64,000 nucleotides of DNA from Pseudoflavonifractor sp. (GCA_023667145.1 JAMPAQ010000001.1:1685197-1749196), one strand, 5' to 3'. Counted from the stretch's first letter, positions 1 through 9,850 are shown. The notes: generated by a model from the sequence alone, not told the origin. Translations and numbers: made by a program.

Positions 1-1
1 G

Positions 2-1567
2 TCAGAGTTTGAGCAATATACCCCCAAGAGTGACATTCAGGCATCGGTCAGTGGCAACACTGTGACCGGGACTATGACTGTGGAATATACCTTTATACCT
101 CAATCGGTGGGCGACTTCACTATCGGCAGTGACAAGTTCGTTTACTTCAATCCCGCCACACGACAGTATGTTACGCTGACCACCCCTACCTACGACATCA
201 AGGTCGCCAAGGGTGTCGGGACAACCACCGCCACCTCTGTCGATAATCAAAGCGTGACAGCAAAGAACACCGACATACGCCACATCAAGACCGGCGACAA
301 GAAGCATTCCATGCACCATCAGTTGGTTGTCAACACAGCCTGGTACTGGATACTCTATGCCGTCCTCTTGTTACTGCTCATTTTGGCCGTTTACATCTAT
401 GGCCGCAAGGTACGCGCCGCTGCCGACCTGCGCGGCACGCGACTCGCCCGCGCCAACAAGGTGGCACGCCGTCGCCTCAAGGTCGCCCGCAAGTTTATGG
501 ACTCACACCAGAGCGACAAGTTCTATGAGGAGATGCTGAGAGCCACATGGGGATACCTCAGCGACAAGCTCGACATCCCCGCCTCGCAGTTGTCGAGGGA
601 AAACATATCCTCCGTGCTTGAGTCCTACGGTGCTCCGGCCCAACTTACCGACAAATTCATCTCCGTCCTCGACGACTGCGAGATGTCCCGCTATACCCCG
701 ATGGGTTCCGACGAGGATATGTCGGTCATCTACACCCGTGCATCCGAGGCGATGGACTCAATGGCCTCACTCAAACGCGCAAAGACTAACTCAATGAAGA
801 CAATCATAGCCATAGTGGCTGTCGCGTCGGCCCTCTCGCTCAACGCCACGCCCCTCACCGAGCAAGCCGACTCGGCCTATATGCACGATGATTTCACTCA
901 GGCCGCACAGCTCTATTCCACCGCCATAGCGACCGAGGGGACATCATCGGTACTCCTCTACAATCTCGGCAACGCTCAGTATCGCCTTGGCCAGCTCGGC
1001 GAGGCTATTGTCAGCTACGAGCAGGCGCTCCGTCTCGACCCCACCAACGAGGACGCGAGAGTCAACCTTGAGTTTGTCAACTCGCGCATCACCGACAAAC
1101 CCATCGACTCGGGGACATTCATCAGCAACACCACCGACCGCGTGCTCGACCTCGCCACGCCGAACACCTGGGCATGGCTCGCGTTCGCGTCATTCGCGCT
1201 GCTGCTCGGATGTGGAGCGCTCTATATCTTTGCCTCCAACGTGGCGGCCCGCAAGAGCGGATTTTTTATCGGTCTCGTGTTGATTGCCGTAACAATCATC
1301 CTCGTCATCCTCGCCCTCAACGCCGCACACCGTGCCGAGGCCCACGACTCGGCTGTCGTCACCGTACCGTCGACCATCCTCAGCACCTCTCCCCGGGCGC
1401 CCAAGGACCGCTCCGAGGAGGCCATCCTCCTCCATGAGGGGACAAAGGTCGAGATTACCGACTCAGTGACCTCGCGGGTTGACTCGGTCAGCGTCAAATG
1501 GTATGAGGTGAAGCTCGACAACACCAACCGCGCCTGGGTAAACGCCGGAGCGGTCAAAAAGATATGA
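2..1567 (+). CDS. BatD (C-terminal part) fused in frame to BatE
   Basis: The gene runs in from the left edge, so its start is missing. The visible first part reads as the C-terminus of BatD: a beta-rich domain, then one membrane helix (about 327-405) and a charged cytoplasmic tail. With no stop between, it continues at the Met codon 794 into what is normally separate BatE: a signal-peptide-like stretch (MKTIIAIVAVASALSLNA), TPR repeats (about 870-1100), two membrane helices (about 1160-1330) and a C-terminal SH3-like segment ending in WVNAGAVKKI. Bat proteins are inner-membrane/periplasmic partners of von Willebrand proteins linked to aerotolerance in Bacteroides. Either this is a true fusion or BatE is also made from the internal start at 794; no Shine-Dalgarno sequence decides it, as is usual in this phylum. 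The family call is fairly sure. Confidence 0.8.
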   Translation, partial: SEFEQYTPKSDIQASVSGNTVTGTMTVEYTFIPQSVGDFTIGSDKFVYFNPATRQYVTLTTPTYDIKVAKGVGTTTATSVDNQSVTAKNTDIRHIKTGDKKHSMHHQLVVNTAWYWILYAVLLLLLILAVYIYGRKVRAAADLRGTRLARANKVARRRLKVARKFMDSHQSDKFYEEMLRATWGYLSDKLDIPASQLSRENISSVLESYGAPAQLTDKFISVLDDCEMSRYTPMGSDEDMSVIYTRASEAMDSMASLKRAKTNSMKTIIAIVAVASALSLNATPLTEQADSAYMHDDFTQAAQLYSTAIATEGTSSVLLYNLGNAQYRLGQLGEAIVSYEQALRLDPTNEDARVNLEFVNSRITDKPIDSGTFISNTTDRVLDLATPNTWAWLAFASFALLLGCGALYIFASNVAARKSGFFIGLVLIAVTIILVILALNAAHRAEAHDSAVVTVPSTILSTSPRAPKDRSEEAILLHEGTKVEITDSVTSRVDSVSVKWYEVKLDNTNRAWVNAGAVKKI

Positions 1568-1718
1568 TTGCAGCCACATGCCAGCCACATGCCGTCAAAC
1601 CATGTTGTATAACACCTCGACTTTAGGCCGTTGAAATTTGTTTATGTCAGATATTTTGTGTACATTCACTCCATCTTAATAATTCACTGAATTTCTAACA
1701 CTCAAAACTTATAGTATC

Positions 1719-1979
1719 ATGACAAAAACTATTTCATTCAACGACCTGCGCCGTATCAAAGACAGTCTGCCCGATGGCTCGATTCACCGCATCGCCGACA
1801 AGCTCAACATAACAGCCCAGACTGTCCGCAACTATTTTGGCGGCAGCAACTACGCATTTGGCAAAAACTGTGGCGTGCATATCGAACCCGGTCCCGACGG
1901 CGGCATAGTAGTCCTCGATGATACTACAATATACGACATGGCCATAGAGATACTGCAAGAGCAGCAGCCCGCCGAGTAA
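1719..1979 (+). CDS. Small helix-turn-helix DNA-binding protein
   Basis: 86 residues. The N-terminal half contains a plausible helix-turn-helix (residues about 20-42: GSIHRIADKLNITAQTVRNY), like those of small transcription regulators that read DNA through a single recognition helix. The C-terminal half (DDTTIYDMAIEILQEQ) looks like an oligomerisation helix. It lies 151 bases downstream of the Bat fusion and 102 bases before the stress-protein gene, all on the same strand. The AT-rich 1568-1718 spacer has near-promoter sequence (TATTTTG) but no exact Bacteroidetes -7 element. DNA binding is inferred from the motif; the target is unknown. Confidence 0.7.
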   Translation: MTKTISFNDLRRIKDSLPDGSIHRIADKLNITAQTVRNYFGGSNYAFGKNCGVHIEPGPDGGIVVLDDTTIYDMAIEILQEQQPAE

Positions 1980-2081
1980 CATCAACCACAGACTACCTCT
2001 CATATTCTCCTCTCTCCTCCCTCTCCACCCCTCCCTCATGACCGACACGACACACAATCTATAGAAACATAAAGAGATAAA

Positions 2082-3185
2082 ATGGATACTGACAGACTCA
2101 TTACCATCGCCATACACACCTACGAGAAAGCGGTGATACTAAAGACACTCCTTGAAAACGAGGGGATACCCGTGGCGCTCCATAACGTCAACCTCATCCA
2201 ACCCGTCGTTTCGTCGGGTGTCCGTGTTCGCATCCATGAGAAAGACCTACCTCTCGCCCTGCGCATAATCGAGAATGCCGAGATAATCAACATTCCCGAG
2301 CCGGAAAACGAGTCACAACCTACCCCCGAGATTACCGTCCCGGTCGATTTCTCACCCCACTCCACCGAGGCTTGCAAACTCGCGTTCCGGCTTGCCGACT
2401 CACTCTCAGCGTCAGTCAAACTGATACACACATTTATCGACCCATACTTCTCGACCGGCTTCCAGCTCACAGAGACTGTCAATTACGACATTTCAGAAAA
2501 CGTCATGCGTCAACAACTTGAGGACGATGCTAACCGCCGTATGAAAAACTTTTGCGCCTCGCTCCGCGAGGGCATAAAGTCAGGTATGCTCCCCGCCGTG
2601 CGCTTCACGTCCGAGGTCATCGAGGGTGTCCCCGAGGAGGTCATAGTCGAGCAAGCACGCACCACTCCCCGCACGTTCATCGTCATGGGAACCCGTGGAG
2701 CCGGCAACAAGGAGCGTGACCTTGTCGGCAGTGTGACAGCCGAAGTCCTCGACTCATGTCGCGTCCCCGTGCTCACCGTCCCCGAACATGCCTCCTACGA
2801 CAAGATTGTCAACATCGCCGTGTACACATCGCTCGACCAGACTGACCTTATAGTGCTCGACTCGCTCCACCGCTATTTCCCCGGTCGCGCAATGACCATC
2901 ACATTCATTGCGCTCCCCTCCCGCAAGATTTCCGACCCCACCAACCTGCTCGACAAGCTGACTGAATATGACCGCACACATTACCCCACCGATGACTGCT
3001 CCTCGCGCATCATCTCCCAGGAATCACTTGCCGATGGAACATCACTTCCATCAGCCCACGCCGACTTTGACATGGTGGTCGTCCCCAACCGAAAGAAAAA
3101 CATCTTTGCCCGCCTCTTCAATCCCGGCATAGCCCACCGCCTCCTCTTCCACGCCGACATCCCCATCCTCGCCATCCCCGTCTGA
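2082..3185 (+). CDS. Universal stress protein with N-terminal DUF2007 domain and two Usp domains
   Basis: 367 residues. Residues 1-65 match the DUF2007 'signal transducing' pattern (a short alpha/beta module with VRVRIHEKDLPLALRII). Residues about 80-235 form a UspA domain with the ATP-binding signature G-2x-G-9x-GS (GTRGAG...LVGSV) and a final strand VPVLTVPE. A second Usp-like domain (about 240-367) ends in IPILAIPV but lacks the clear nucleotide-binding signature, so it is probably a degenerate partner half. Tandem Usp proteins bind ATP and act in stress adaptation in the cytoplasm. The DUF2007 fusion is a less common arrangement. It converges on the small minus-strand gene across a strong hairpin at 3260-3293. 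Confidence 0.85.
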   Translation: MDTDRLITIAIHTYEKAVILKTLLENEGIPVALHNVNLIQPVVSSGVRVRIHEKDLPLALRIIENAEIINIPEPENESQPTPEITVPVDFSPHSTEACKLAFRLADSLSASVKLIHTFIDPYFSTGFQLTETVNYDISENVMRQQLEDDANRRMKNFCASLREGIKSGMLPAVRFTSEVIEGVPEEVIVEQARTTPRTFIVMGTRGAGNKERDLVGSVTAEVLDSCRVPVLTVPEHASYDKIVNIAVYTSLDQTDLIVLDSLHRYFPGRAMTITFIALPSRKISDPTNLLDKLTEYDRTHYPTDDCSSRIISQESLADGTSLPSAHADFDMVVVPNRKKNIFARLFNPGIAHRLLFHADIPILAIPV

Positions 3186-3259
3186 CCAACAAAAAAACGG
3201 GCAAAATCAAAAAGCACTGATACCAACATTACGTTATCAAGGCAATCATACCATCACAG

Positions 3260-3293
3260 CAATGAGTCAAATCCATACAGACTTGACTCATTG
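3260..3293. terminator. Bidirectional hairpin between convergent genes
   Basis: A perfect 11-base inverted repeat (CAATGAGTCAA and TTGACTCATTG) with a 12-base loop lies between the ends of the stress-protein gene (plus) and the secreted-protein gene (minus). Symmetry and position suggest a shared transcription terminator; there is no long T run. Confidence 0.65.
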
Positions 3294-3311
3294 TAATATC
3301 TAATAGACCGC

Positions 3312-3761
3312 CTAATAGATTCCTTTTTCCTTAATCATCACGACCCACTTGCCATTCTCTTTCCACACAATCACTTGTGTCAGAATATCCCCCTTTCCCA
3401 CGAGCAGCGCATTATCTGAAAGCCCATACAGAAATGATTTTGAGAAATTTTTTCTATATGCCGTTAAGCCTGTCGCAGTATTTCTGACCTTTACTCTGAC
3501 GCCCTTATTCTCACCGGCCTTTAATGTCACAATGTAATTTCCTGATAATGAATCGTCACCAATAATCACATCAGACACTTTTCGTTCCAATTCCACATCA
3601 AATGTCGGTTTTACCCTCTCATCATCCGACAATTGCATCAATAGAATAGATACTTTTCCTCCCAAAACTGCATTTGAGGATAGTTTAGTTTCTTCAACTT
3701 CAGTGGCCTGTACTGACAATCTCGCCCCTAAAAGCAGACTTATCATTATAAAAATTTTCAT
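3312..3761 (-). CDS. Small secreted protein of unknown function
   Basis: The start chosen is the ATG at 3761 because it opens a clean signal peptide (MKIFIMISLLLGARLSVQA); an upstream in-frame Met at 3857 would add 32 residues that mask it. The mature protein is about 130 residues and looks beta-rich, with a run such as GNYIVTLKAGENKGVRVKVRN and an end VWKENGKWVVMIKEKGIY. I do not recognise a family. Base composition is more AT-rich than the flanking stress-protein and uvrB genes, which fits an accessory or recently acquired gene. The product is probably periplasmic or cell-surface. Confidence 0.55.
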   Translation of the reverse strand: MKIFIMISLLLGARLSVQATEVEETKLSSNAVLGGKVSILLMQLSDDERVKPTFDVELERKVSDVIIGDDSLSGNYIVTLKAGENKGVRVKVRNTATGLTAYRKNFSKSFLYGLSDNALLVGKGDILTQVIVWKENGKWVVMIKEKGIY

Positions 3762-4032
3762 CGCACCATAACGATTACAAATCTGTTCCAGTCTGACGAT
3801 TTCAAATATTTTTCTCATAACTCGTATTCCAGGCTCTCCAGTTACCAAAAGAACCATTCAATTAATTCATGAAACGTGGAACTGTAATGCCGCTACATCA
3901 ATAATCATGAGACGGGCATAACGCTTCCTTCTTAAATGCAGATGGAGACGGCTCTCCACCCATTGATGCAAAATTAATCAATTTTCGCAAATGCCACCGT
4001 GGCGTGATGTTAATTTATCGGCGGGATTTTTG

Positions 4033-4040
4033 TATCTTTG
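4033..4040 (+). promoter_or_regulatory. Bacteroidetes -7 promoter element upstream of uvrB
   Basis: TATCTTTG matches the TAnnTTTG -7 consensus, 19 bases before the uvrB ATG. The -33 box (around TGTTA, 4008-4012) is weak. Confidence 0.6.
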
Positions 4041-4059
4041 CAGATTATCATAGCGCAAC

Positions 4060-6123
4060 ATGAAATTTCAGCTCGACTCACAATATAAGCCCACAGGAGA
4101 CCAACCGCAGGCCATCGACCAGCTTGTCGAGGGGGTCGAGGCGGGACTGCCGGCCCAGACATTGCTCGGAGTCACAGGCTCGGGAAAGACGTTCACCATG
4201 GCCAACGTCATCGAACGCGTCCAAAAGCCCACCCTCATCCTGTCACACAACAAGACCCTGGCCGCACAGCTCTACAGCGAGTTCAAGTCATTCTTTCCCA
4301 ACAACGCCGTCGAGTACTTTGTCAGCTACTACGACTACTATCAGCCCGAAGCATACATCCCGTCGGTCGATAAATACATCGAGAAAGACCTGATGATCAA
4401 CGACGAGATCGACAAACTGCGGCTTGCCACCACCTCGGCGCTTTTGTCGGGGCGACAGGATGTTATAGTCGTCTCATCAGTGTCATGCCTGTATGGTATC
4501 GGCAATCCAGACGACTTCCATGCCAATGTAATAGATATACGCGTCGGCCAACGCATCGCCCGCAACATGTTCCTCCGTCGGCTTGTCGATGCCCTTTACT
4601 CGCGCAACGAGCTTGACCTCCAGCGAGGCAACTTCCGCGTCAAGGGCGACACCGTCGACATACGCCTCGCCTACGAGGAGATAATGTTGCGCGTCATCTT
4701 CTGGGGCGATGAGATAGAGTCAATCTCGACCATCCATCCCGACGATGGGACATCGCTCGGCACCCACGACCAGTTCAAGATATTTCCCGCCAACATCTTC
4801 GTCACCTCCAAGGAGCGTGTCGGCGCGGCTCTCGGACAGATTGAGGTCGACCTCGGCGAGCAGGTGGCATTCTTCAACAAGGAGATGCGCGAGCTTGAGG
4901 CACGCCGCCTTTATGAGCGCGTCACCTACGACATCGAGATGATACGCGAGGTAGGCCACTGCTCCGGCATCGAGAACTATAGCCGCTACTTTGACGGCCG
5001 TCAACCGGGTATGCGCCCATTCTGCCTCCTCGACTACTTTCCCAAAGACTATCTCACCATCATAGACGAGAGCCACGTCACCATACCGCAGATACGCGCT
5101 ATGTATGGCGGCGACGTATCCCGCAAGATGAATCTCGTCGAATATGGATTCCGGCTACCCGCCGCCCTCGACAACCGCCCTCTCAAGTTCAACGAGTTTG
5201 AGGAACTAAACCGCCAGACCATCTACGTCAGCGCCACCCCTGCCGACTACGAGCTTGAGAAGAGCGAGGGCGTGGTCGTGGAGCAGATCATACGTCCCAC
5301 CGGGCTGCTCGACCCGCTGATTGAGGTACGCCCGTCGCTCAATCAGATTGACAACCTGCTTGAGGAGATACAGCTGCGCGTGGAGCGCGACGAGCGCGTG
5401 CTTGTCACCACGCTCACCAAGCGCATGGCCGAGGAACTCAACGCCTACCTCACCAAGTTGCGCGTCAAGGCCGCCTACATCCACAGTGACGTTGAGACCC
5501 TCGACCGCATTAAGATACTCGACGACCTCCGTACTGGTGTCTACGATGTGCTCATCGGTGTCAACCTGCTCCGCGAGGGCCTTGACCTCCCCGAGGTATC
5601 GCTTGTGGCCATCCTCGATGCCGACAAGGAGGGATTCCTGCGCTCCCACCGCTCGCTAACACAGACCGTCGGTCGCGCCGCCCGCAATCTCAACGGCACC
5701 GTCATCATGTATGCCGACAAGATCACCGACTCAATGCGCCTCACCATCGAGGAGACCGAGCGTCGCCGCTCCATACAGCTTGCCTACAACGAGGAACACG
5801 GCATCACGCCACAGGCCATCATCAAGGCCCGCAACAAGATCATCGGGCTTGACAAGGAGGACGACGCGACAGCCACCCACACCACGCGCCGACGCGACAA
5901 GTCACCCGCGCTCCCCTACGAGAGCGAGTACACCCACACAACTTCCATAGCCGCCGACCCGGTCATCGCCTACATGAGTCCCGAGGAAATGGAGCGGGCC
6001 ATCACGCGGTTGCGTGAGCAGATGGTCGAGGCCGCCAAGGAGATGGAGTTCATCGAGGCCGCACGTCTACGCGACGAGATTGTGAAGATGGAGCAACAGT
6101 TAGCCGAAAGAAAGAAATCATGA
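4060..6123 (+). CDS. uvrB: Excinuclease ABC subunit UvrB
   Basis: 687 residues, close to the usual 670-690. UvrB verifies DNA damage handed over by UvrA and recruits UvrC in nucleotide excision repair. Walker A is GVTGSGKT (about residue 38); the damage-probing beta-hairpin region has the typical YYDYYQPEAYIP; the DEAD-box-like motif is DESH; helicase motif VI includes QTVGRAARN; and a C-terminal UVR domain (about residues 650-685, EFIEAARLRDEI) binds UvrC. The start at 4060 gives the expected N-terminus (MKFQLDSQYKPTGDQPQAI). Its last four bases (ATGA) overlap the start of ygiQ, so the two are probably co-transcribed and translationally coupled. Confidence 0.98.
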   Translation: MKFQLDSQYKPTGDQPQAIDQLVEGVEAGLPAQTLLGVTGSGKTFTMANVIERVQKPTLILSHNKTLAAQLYSEFKSFFPNNAVEYFVSYYDYYQPEAYIPSVDKYIEKDLMINDEIDKLRLATTSALLSGRQDVIVVSSVSCLYGIGNPDDFHANVIDIRVGQRIARNMFLRRLVDALYSRNELDLQRGNFRVKGDTVDIRLAYEEIMLRVIFWGDEIESISTIHPDDGTSLGTHDQFKIFPANIFVTSKERVGAALGQIEVDLGEQVAFFNKEMRELEARRLYERVTYDIEMIREVGHCSGIENYSRYFDGRQPGMRPFCLLDYFPKDYLTIIDESHVTIPQIRAMYGGDVSRKMNLVEYGFRLPAALDNRPLKFNEFEELNRQTIYVSATPADYELEKSEGVVVEQIIRPTGLLDPLIEVRPSLNQIDNLLEEIQLRVERDERVLVTTLTKRMAEELNAYLTKLRVKAAYIHSDVETLDRIKILDDLRTGVYDVLIGVNLLREGLDLPEVSLVAILDADKEGFLRSHRSLTQTVGRAARNLNGTVIMYADKITDSMRLTIEETERRRSIQLAYNEEHGITPQAIIKARNKIIGLDKEDDATATHTTRRRDKSPALPYESEYTHTTSIAADPVIAYMSPEEMERAITRLREQMVEAAKEMEFIEAARLRDEIVKMEQQLAERKKS

Positions 6124-8084
6124 GACAGGAGACTGCTAACCCAAGCGCCCCGACATGGCAATCCCCCCCCGAGGCGTGGCTCCCGACATCGGTCAAGGAG
6201 ATGAAATCACGTGGATGGGACGAGGTGGACGTAGTGCTGTTTTCCGGCGATGCCTACGTCGATCATCCCTCGTTCGGGGCCGCCGTCATCGGGCGCGTGC
6301 TTGAGGCCGAGGGACTGCGTGTGGCCATCGTGCCCCAGCCCAACTGGCAGGACGACCTGCGCGATTTCCGCAAGTTTGGCCGTCCCCGCCTGTTCTTCGG
6401 CATATCTGCCGGGGCGATGGACTCGATGGTCAACCACTACACCGCCAATCGTCGTCTGCGCAGTGACGATGCCTATACTCCCGGCGGGCGGCATGGCGCA
6501 CGCCCCGACTATCCCACCATCGTCTATTCCCGCATACTGCGCGACCTCTATCCCGACGTGCCGATTGTCGCGGGTGCCATTGAGGCATCCCTGCGACGGT
6601 TGTCCCACTACGACTACTGGCAAGACCGTCTGCGCCCGTCCATACTCATGGATGCCCCGGTCGATATGGTCGTCTACGGCATGGGCGAGTTGCCCATGAG
6701 AGCCATCGTGTCAGCCTTGCGTGATGGCCGGCCAATCTCGTCGCTCGACTCAATCCCCCAGACAGCCCTGCGGCTTCCCGTCACGGCCATACCCTCTCCC
6801 GACGACAACAATATCATCCTCAACGCCTATGACGACTGCCTCCGCGACAAGCGGCTGCAATCGGCCAACTTCAAGCACATTGAGCAGCAGAGCAACCGCG
6901 TCCACGGTGCCACACTGTGGCAACGCCACGGAGACTCCGTCATCAAGGTCAACCCCATGTACCCCCCGATGACCACCGAGCAGATCGACGGCTCCTTTGA
7001 CCTCCCCTACACCCGGTTGCCCCACCCTCGCTACAAAGGCAAGACCATACCCGCGTTTGACATGATAAAATACTCAGTCAACATGCACCGTGGATGTTTC
7101 GGCGGATGTGCCTTCTGCACCATCTCGGCCCATCAGGGCAAGTTTATCGCGTCGCGCAGCAAGGAGTCCATACTTGCCGAGGTGCGCAAGGTGACGCGTA
7201 TGCCCGGATTCAAGGGATACATCAGCGACCTCGGAGGCCCGTCGGCCAACATGTACCGCATGGGAGGACGCGACAAGTCCATCTGCGAGAAGTGTCTGCG
7301 GCCATCTTGTCTGCATCCCAAACCCTGCCCCAACCTCAACAACGACCATCGCCCGCTGCTCGACATCTATCATGCCGTCGACTCGCTCCCCGAGGTCAAG
7401 AAATCATTTATCGGCAGCGGCGTGCGCTACGACCTGTCCATGCACCCCAACGGAGACCCCGACATCGACCGGGCCAACCGCCGCTACAACGAGGAGCTTA
7501 TACGCGACCACGTCTCTGGCCGCCTGAAGGTTGCACCCGAGCATACTGCCGACCATGTCCTCGACATCATGCGCAAGCCCTCCTTCTCCCAATTCTACGA
7601 CTTCAAGCGCATCTTTGACACGGTCAATGACCGTTGCGGTCTGCGGCAGCAACTGATACCCTACTTCATATCGAGCCATCCCGGTTGCCGCGAGGTCGAC
7701 ATGGCCATGCTCGCCGCCGAGACCAAGGACCTCGACATGCACCTTGAGCAAGTCCAGGACTTCACCCCCACCCCCATGACGGTCTCAACCGAGATATACT
7801 ACTCGGGCTATCACCCCTATACCGGCGAACGCGTCTACACCGCCACGACCCGCGACGAGAAACTCGCCCAACGCCGCTACTTCTTCTGGTATGACCGTAC
7901 CTACCGCGACGACATCATCAGCTCCCTGCGCCGCCTCCACCGTCCCGACATCATCGCCCGGCTCTTTCCTTCCTATCATGCCCCCGACAGCCATGTCAAT
8001 CACAAGGGCAAGCCAACATCCCCCAAATCCAACAGAACGCCAAGGCCAAATCCAGCCCCTCCCTCCCGCAAAAAGCGGAAATAA
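6120..8084 (+). CDS. ygiQ: YgiQ family radical SAM protein
   Basis: 654 residues. The N-terminal 300 residues are the YgiQ-specific domain and the radical SAM core follows, with the iron-sulphur cluster ligands C326, C330 and C333 in CFGGCAFC (CxxxCxxC). A second cysteine cluster (CEKCLRPSCLHPKPCPN) is typical of the family and may bind another cluster. The C-terminal 50 residues are basic and proline-rich (PKSNRTPRPNP) and probably disordered. The reaction of YgiQ is not established. Pairing with uvrB through an ATGA overlap is suggestive of shared expression, not of shared function. The gene converges on the minus-strand TPR gene with a gap of only 21 bases. Confidence 0.93.
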   Translation: MRQETANPSAPTWQSPPEAWLPTSVKEMKSRGWDEVDVVLFSGDAYVDHPSFGAAVIGRVLEAEGLRVAIVPQPNWQDDLRDFRKFGRPRLFFGISAGAMDSMVNHYTANRRLRSDDAYTPGGRHGARPDYPTIVYSRILRDLYPDVPIVAGAIEASLRRLSHYDYWQDRLRPSILMDAPVDMVVYGMGELPMRAIVSALRDGRPISSLDSIPQTALRLPVTAIPSPDDNNIILNAYDDCLRDKRLQSANFKHIEQQSNRVHGATLWQRHGDSVIKVNPMYPPMTTEQIDGSFDLPYTRLPHPRYKGKTIPAFDMIKYSVNMHRGCFGGCAFCTISAHQGKFIASRSKESILAEVRKVTRMPGFKGYISDLGGPSANMYRMGGRDKSICEKCLRPSCLHPKPCPNLNNDHRPLLDIYHAVDSLPEVKKSFIGSGVRYDLSMHPNGDPDIDRANRRYNEELIRDHVSGRLKVAPEHTADHVLDIMRKPSFSQFYDFKRIFDTVNDRCGLRQQLIPYFISSHPGCREVDMAMLAAETKDLDMHLEQVQDFTPTPMTVSTEIYYSGYHPYTGERVYTATTRDEKLAQRRYFFWYDRTYRDDIISSLRRLHRPDIIARLFPSYHAPDSHVNHKGKPTSPKSNRTPRPNPAPPSRKKRK

Positions 8085-8105
8085 CCGTTTCGCGTGGCGG
8101 CTTGG

Positions 8106-9830
8106 TCAGTCGGTCGTCGTGGTGGGACGGATTTTGCGGAGGTAGGCGAGTTCACCGATGGCAAAGTCCTGGTTAGCGGGTTGGTCGAGCATTTCGGTCA
8201 GCAGCTTCTCGGCCTCATCATATTGCCCGGTATCGACAAGCACGTAGGCACGCCGCCGTTTGAGGAAATCGACAAACGATGATATATCCTCGTCAGGCGA
8301 TGGCCCTTTCTCGCCCTCGATGTTCTTGCTGATGGCATCGAGCGCCATTATCGACCTGAAGTCTCCCGAGTTGACAAGGCAGTTTATATACTCGCTCGTG
8401 TAGTTGACGCGGTTGAGCGGATATATGATGTCGAGGTAGTAGTAAGCCTCGCGATAGCGGCGCATCTCGCAGTAGCAGAACCCTATGTAGTGACATACGT
8501 TAAAGAACGTCTCGCGGTCATCCTCACCGAGTGAGGCATAGTTGCGGTTGAGGTAGTCAAACGCCCGCTCAAGGTAGGTCAGCGCCTGATAGTACCGCCC
8601 GTCGAGAAATGCCTGTCGTCCGCGGTAGAGGTCATAGTCGACCACGGGCAATATCGAGCTGCACAGCATACGCTGCTCGGCTGTAAGCTCGTCAGAGCGT
8701 CCCGATGCAATCTTGTCGCCCGCGTCATCGACGAGAAACCTCACCTCGTTGCGCCGTTCCTCGGCCGGGAGCGAGTCATAGGCGACGAGCACGGAGCATG
8801 ATGTCCTCACCGGGTCAACGTGCGTACCCGACAATCCGGGCATATCCTCGGGAGCGCTCATCACGCCGCTTATGCGCACATAGTACAGCCGCTCGGTGTG
8901 TCCCTCGGCATGGACGTTAAGCACAATCTGGCGGCGGGTGGCATCCGGATTCCCGCCCGGCAGACGGTAGTCGATGATTACCGTGGCATTCTGCCGCGCA
9001 AACCTGACCTTGGCCCTATGACCCGGCATCACCACGTCATCACCATAGTCAATCACCGTGCACAGCAGGTCGAGATGGCTTATCTCGTTGAGTGTCGTCA
9101 GTTCGGTGAGTTCATCGGTCACGACCCTTGCGCCGGTTATCGACAGCCCCGGGCCAAACATGCGGTGTACGAAGTCCTCCAGAGTGACGCGCTCCGGGGC
9201 GGCGATGTATGATCCGCGTCCCGAGTCCTCGGCGTGCATCATCTCAAGCCCGGTCATCAGCACCCGCTCGCGCCTCAGCATGTAGGTCTCGTCGTCATAG
9301 TCACGGTCGGTATTGTCGATACCGTTGTGCAGGTGGGTCACCATGTCACACATGGCAAAGCATCCGGCCATCACCGAGGCCATCTGTGACGCGAGTCCGT
9401 CGACCGACAGCCCCTCGGGATTGACCGCCCCGCCCACGTGTATCTGCACCTTGTTATCTTCCTCGTTGAACGAGTAGTAAGCCTTGGCGATATTCTCCAC
9501 GAGGTTTATGCGGTTGACAATCGACCTGACCGAGCCGAGATGGGCCGGGGTCTCCTCTATCACCGAGGGAAATATTATGCCGATGGAGGCGTCGTCGGCT
9601 ATGCGGGCGATGAAATGTCCGTTCTGATAGTCATAGCGCAACATCGTGTTGCCATCCTCATTATCCTCAGTGTAGACACAGTTGAATCCCGCCAACACCT
9701 CGCGCACTCGTGACGCGGCGGTCTTGGGCGACATGTCGCCGTAACTCACCGCCCCCTTGCGCCCGGCCCCAGGGAAAAGGGCGCGTCTCATCTTGTCAAA
9801 AATATATTGCAGCTCCATCGTCATAGTCAA
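8106..9830 (-). CDS. TPR protein with YbjN-like N-terminal domain, function unknown
   Basis: 574 residues with no signal peptide or membrane helix, so probably cytoplasmic. Residues about 35-165 resemble the YbjN/type III chaperone-like fold (alternating strands such as FNCVYTEDNEDGNTMLRYDY followed by amphipathic helices). Residues about 425-520 contain TPR-like helical pairs (YYQALTYLERAFDYLNRNY, FFNVCHYIGFCYCEMRRYREAYYYL when read as two helices). The middle is unassigned. A second Met at codon 5 (9818) is an alternative start. A minus-strand -7 element (TAACTTTG, 9858-9851) sits just upstream, back to back with the promoter of the S9 peptidase. A role in protein-protein interaction is likely from the TPRs; nothing more can be said. 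Confidence 0.75.
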   Translation of the reverse strand: MTMTMELQYIFDKMRRALFPGAGRKGAVSYGDMSPKTAASRVREVLAGFNCVYTEDNEDGNTMLRYDYQNGHFIARIADDASIGIIFPSVIEETPAHLGSVRSIVNRINLVENIAKAYYSFNEEDNKVQIHVGGAVNPEGLSVDGLASQMASVMAGCFAMCDMVTHLHNGIDNTDRDYDDETYMLRRERVLMTGLEMMHAEDSGRGSYIAAPERVTLEDFVHRMFGPGLSITGARVVTDELTELTTLNEISHLDLLCTVIDYGDDVVMPGHRAKVRFARQNATVIIDYRLPGGNPDATRRQIVLNVHAEGHTERLYYVRISGVMSAPEDMPGLSGTHVDPVRTSCSVLVAYDSLPAEERRNEVRFLVDDAGDKIASGRSDELTAEQRMLCSSILPVVDYDLYRGRQAFLDGRYYQALTYLERAFDYLNRNYASLGEDDRETFFNVCHYIGFCYCEMRRYREAYYYLDIIYPLNRVNYTSEYINCLVNSGDFRSIMALDAISKNIEGEKGPSPDEDISSFVDFLKRRRAYVLVDTGQYDEAEKLLTEMLDQPANQDFAIGELAYLRKIRPTTTTD

Positions 9831-9850
9831 TTCTCACTCTTAGTATAGAA

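Noticed and set aside
794..1567. BatE annotated as a separate gene
   Set aside because: There is no stop codon between the BatD tail and the BatE start, so the continuous frame is reported and the internal start is noted instead.
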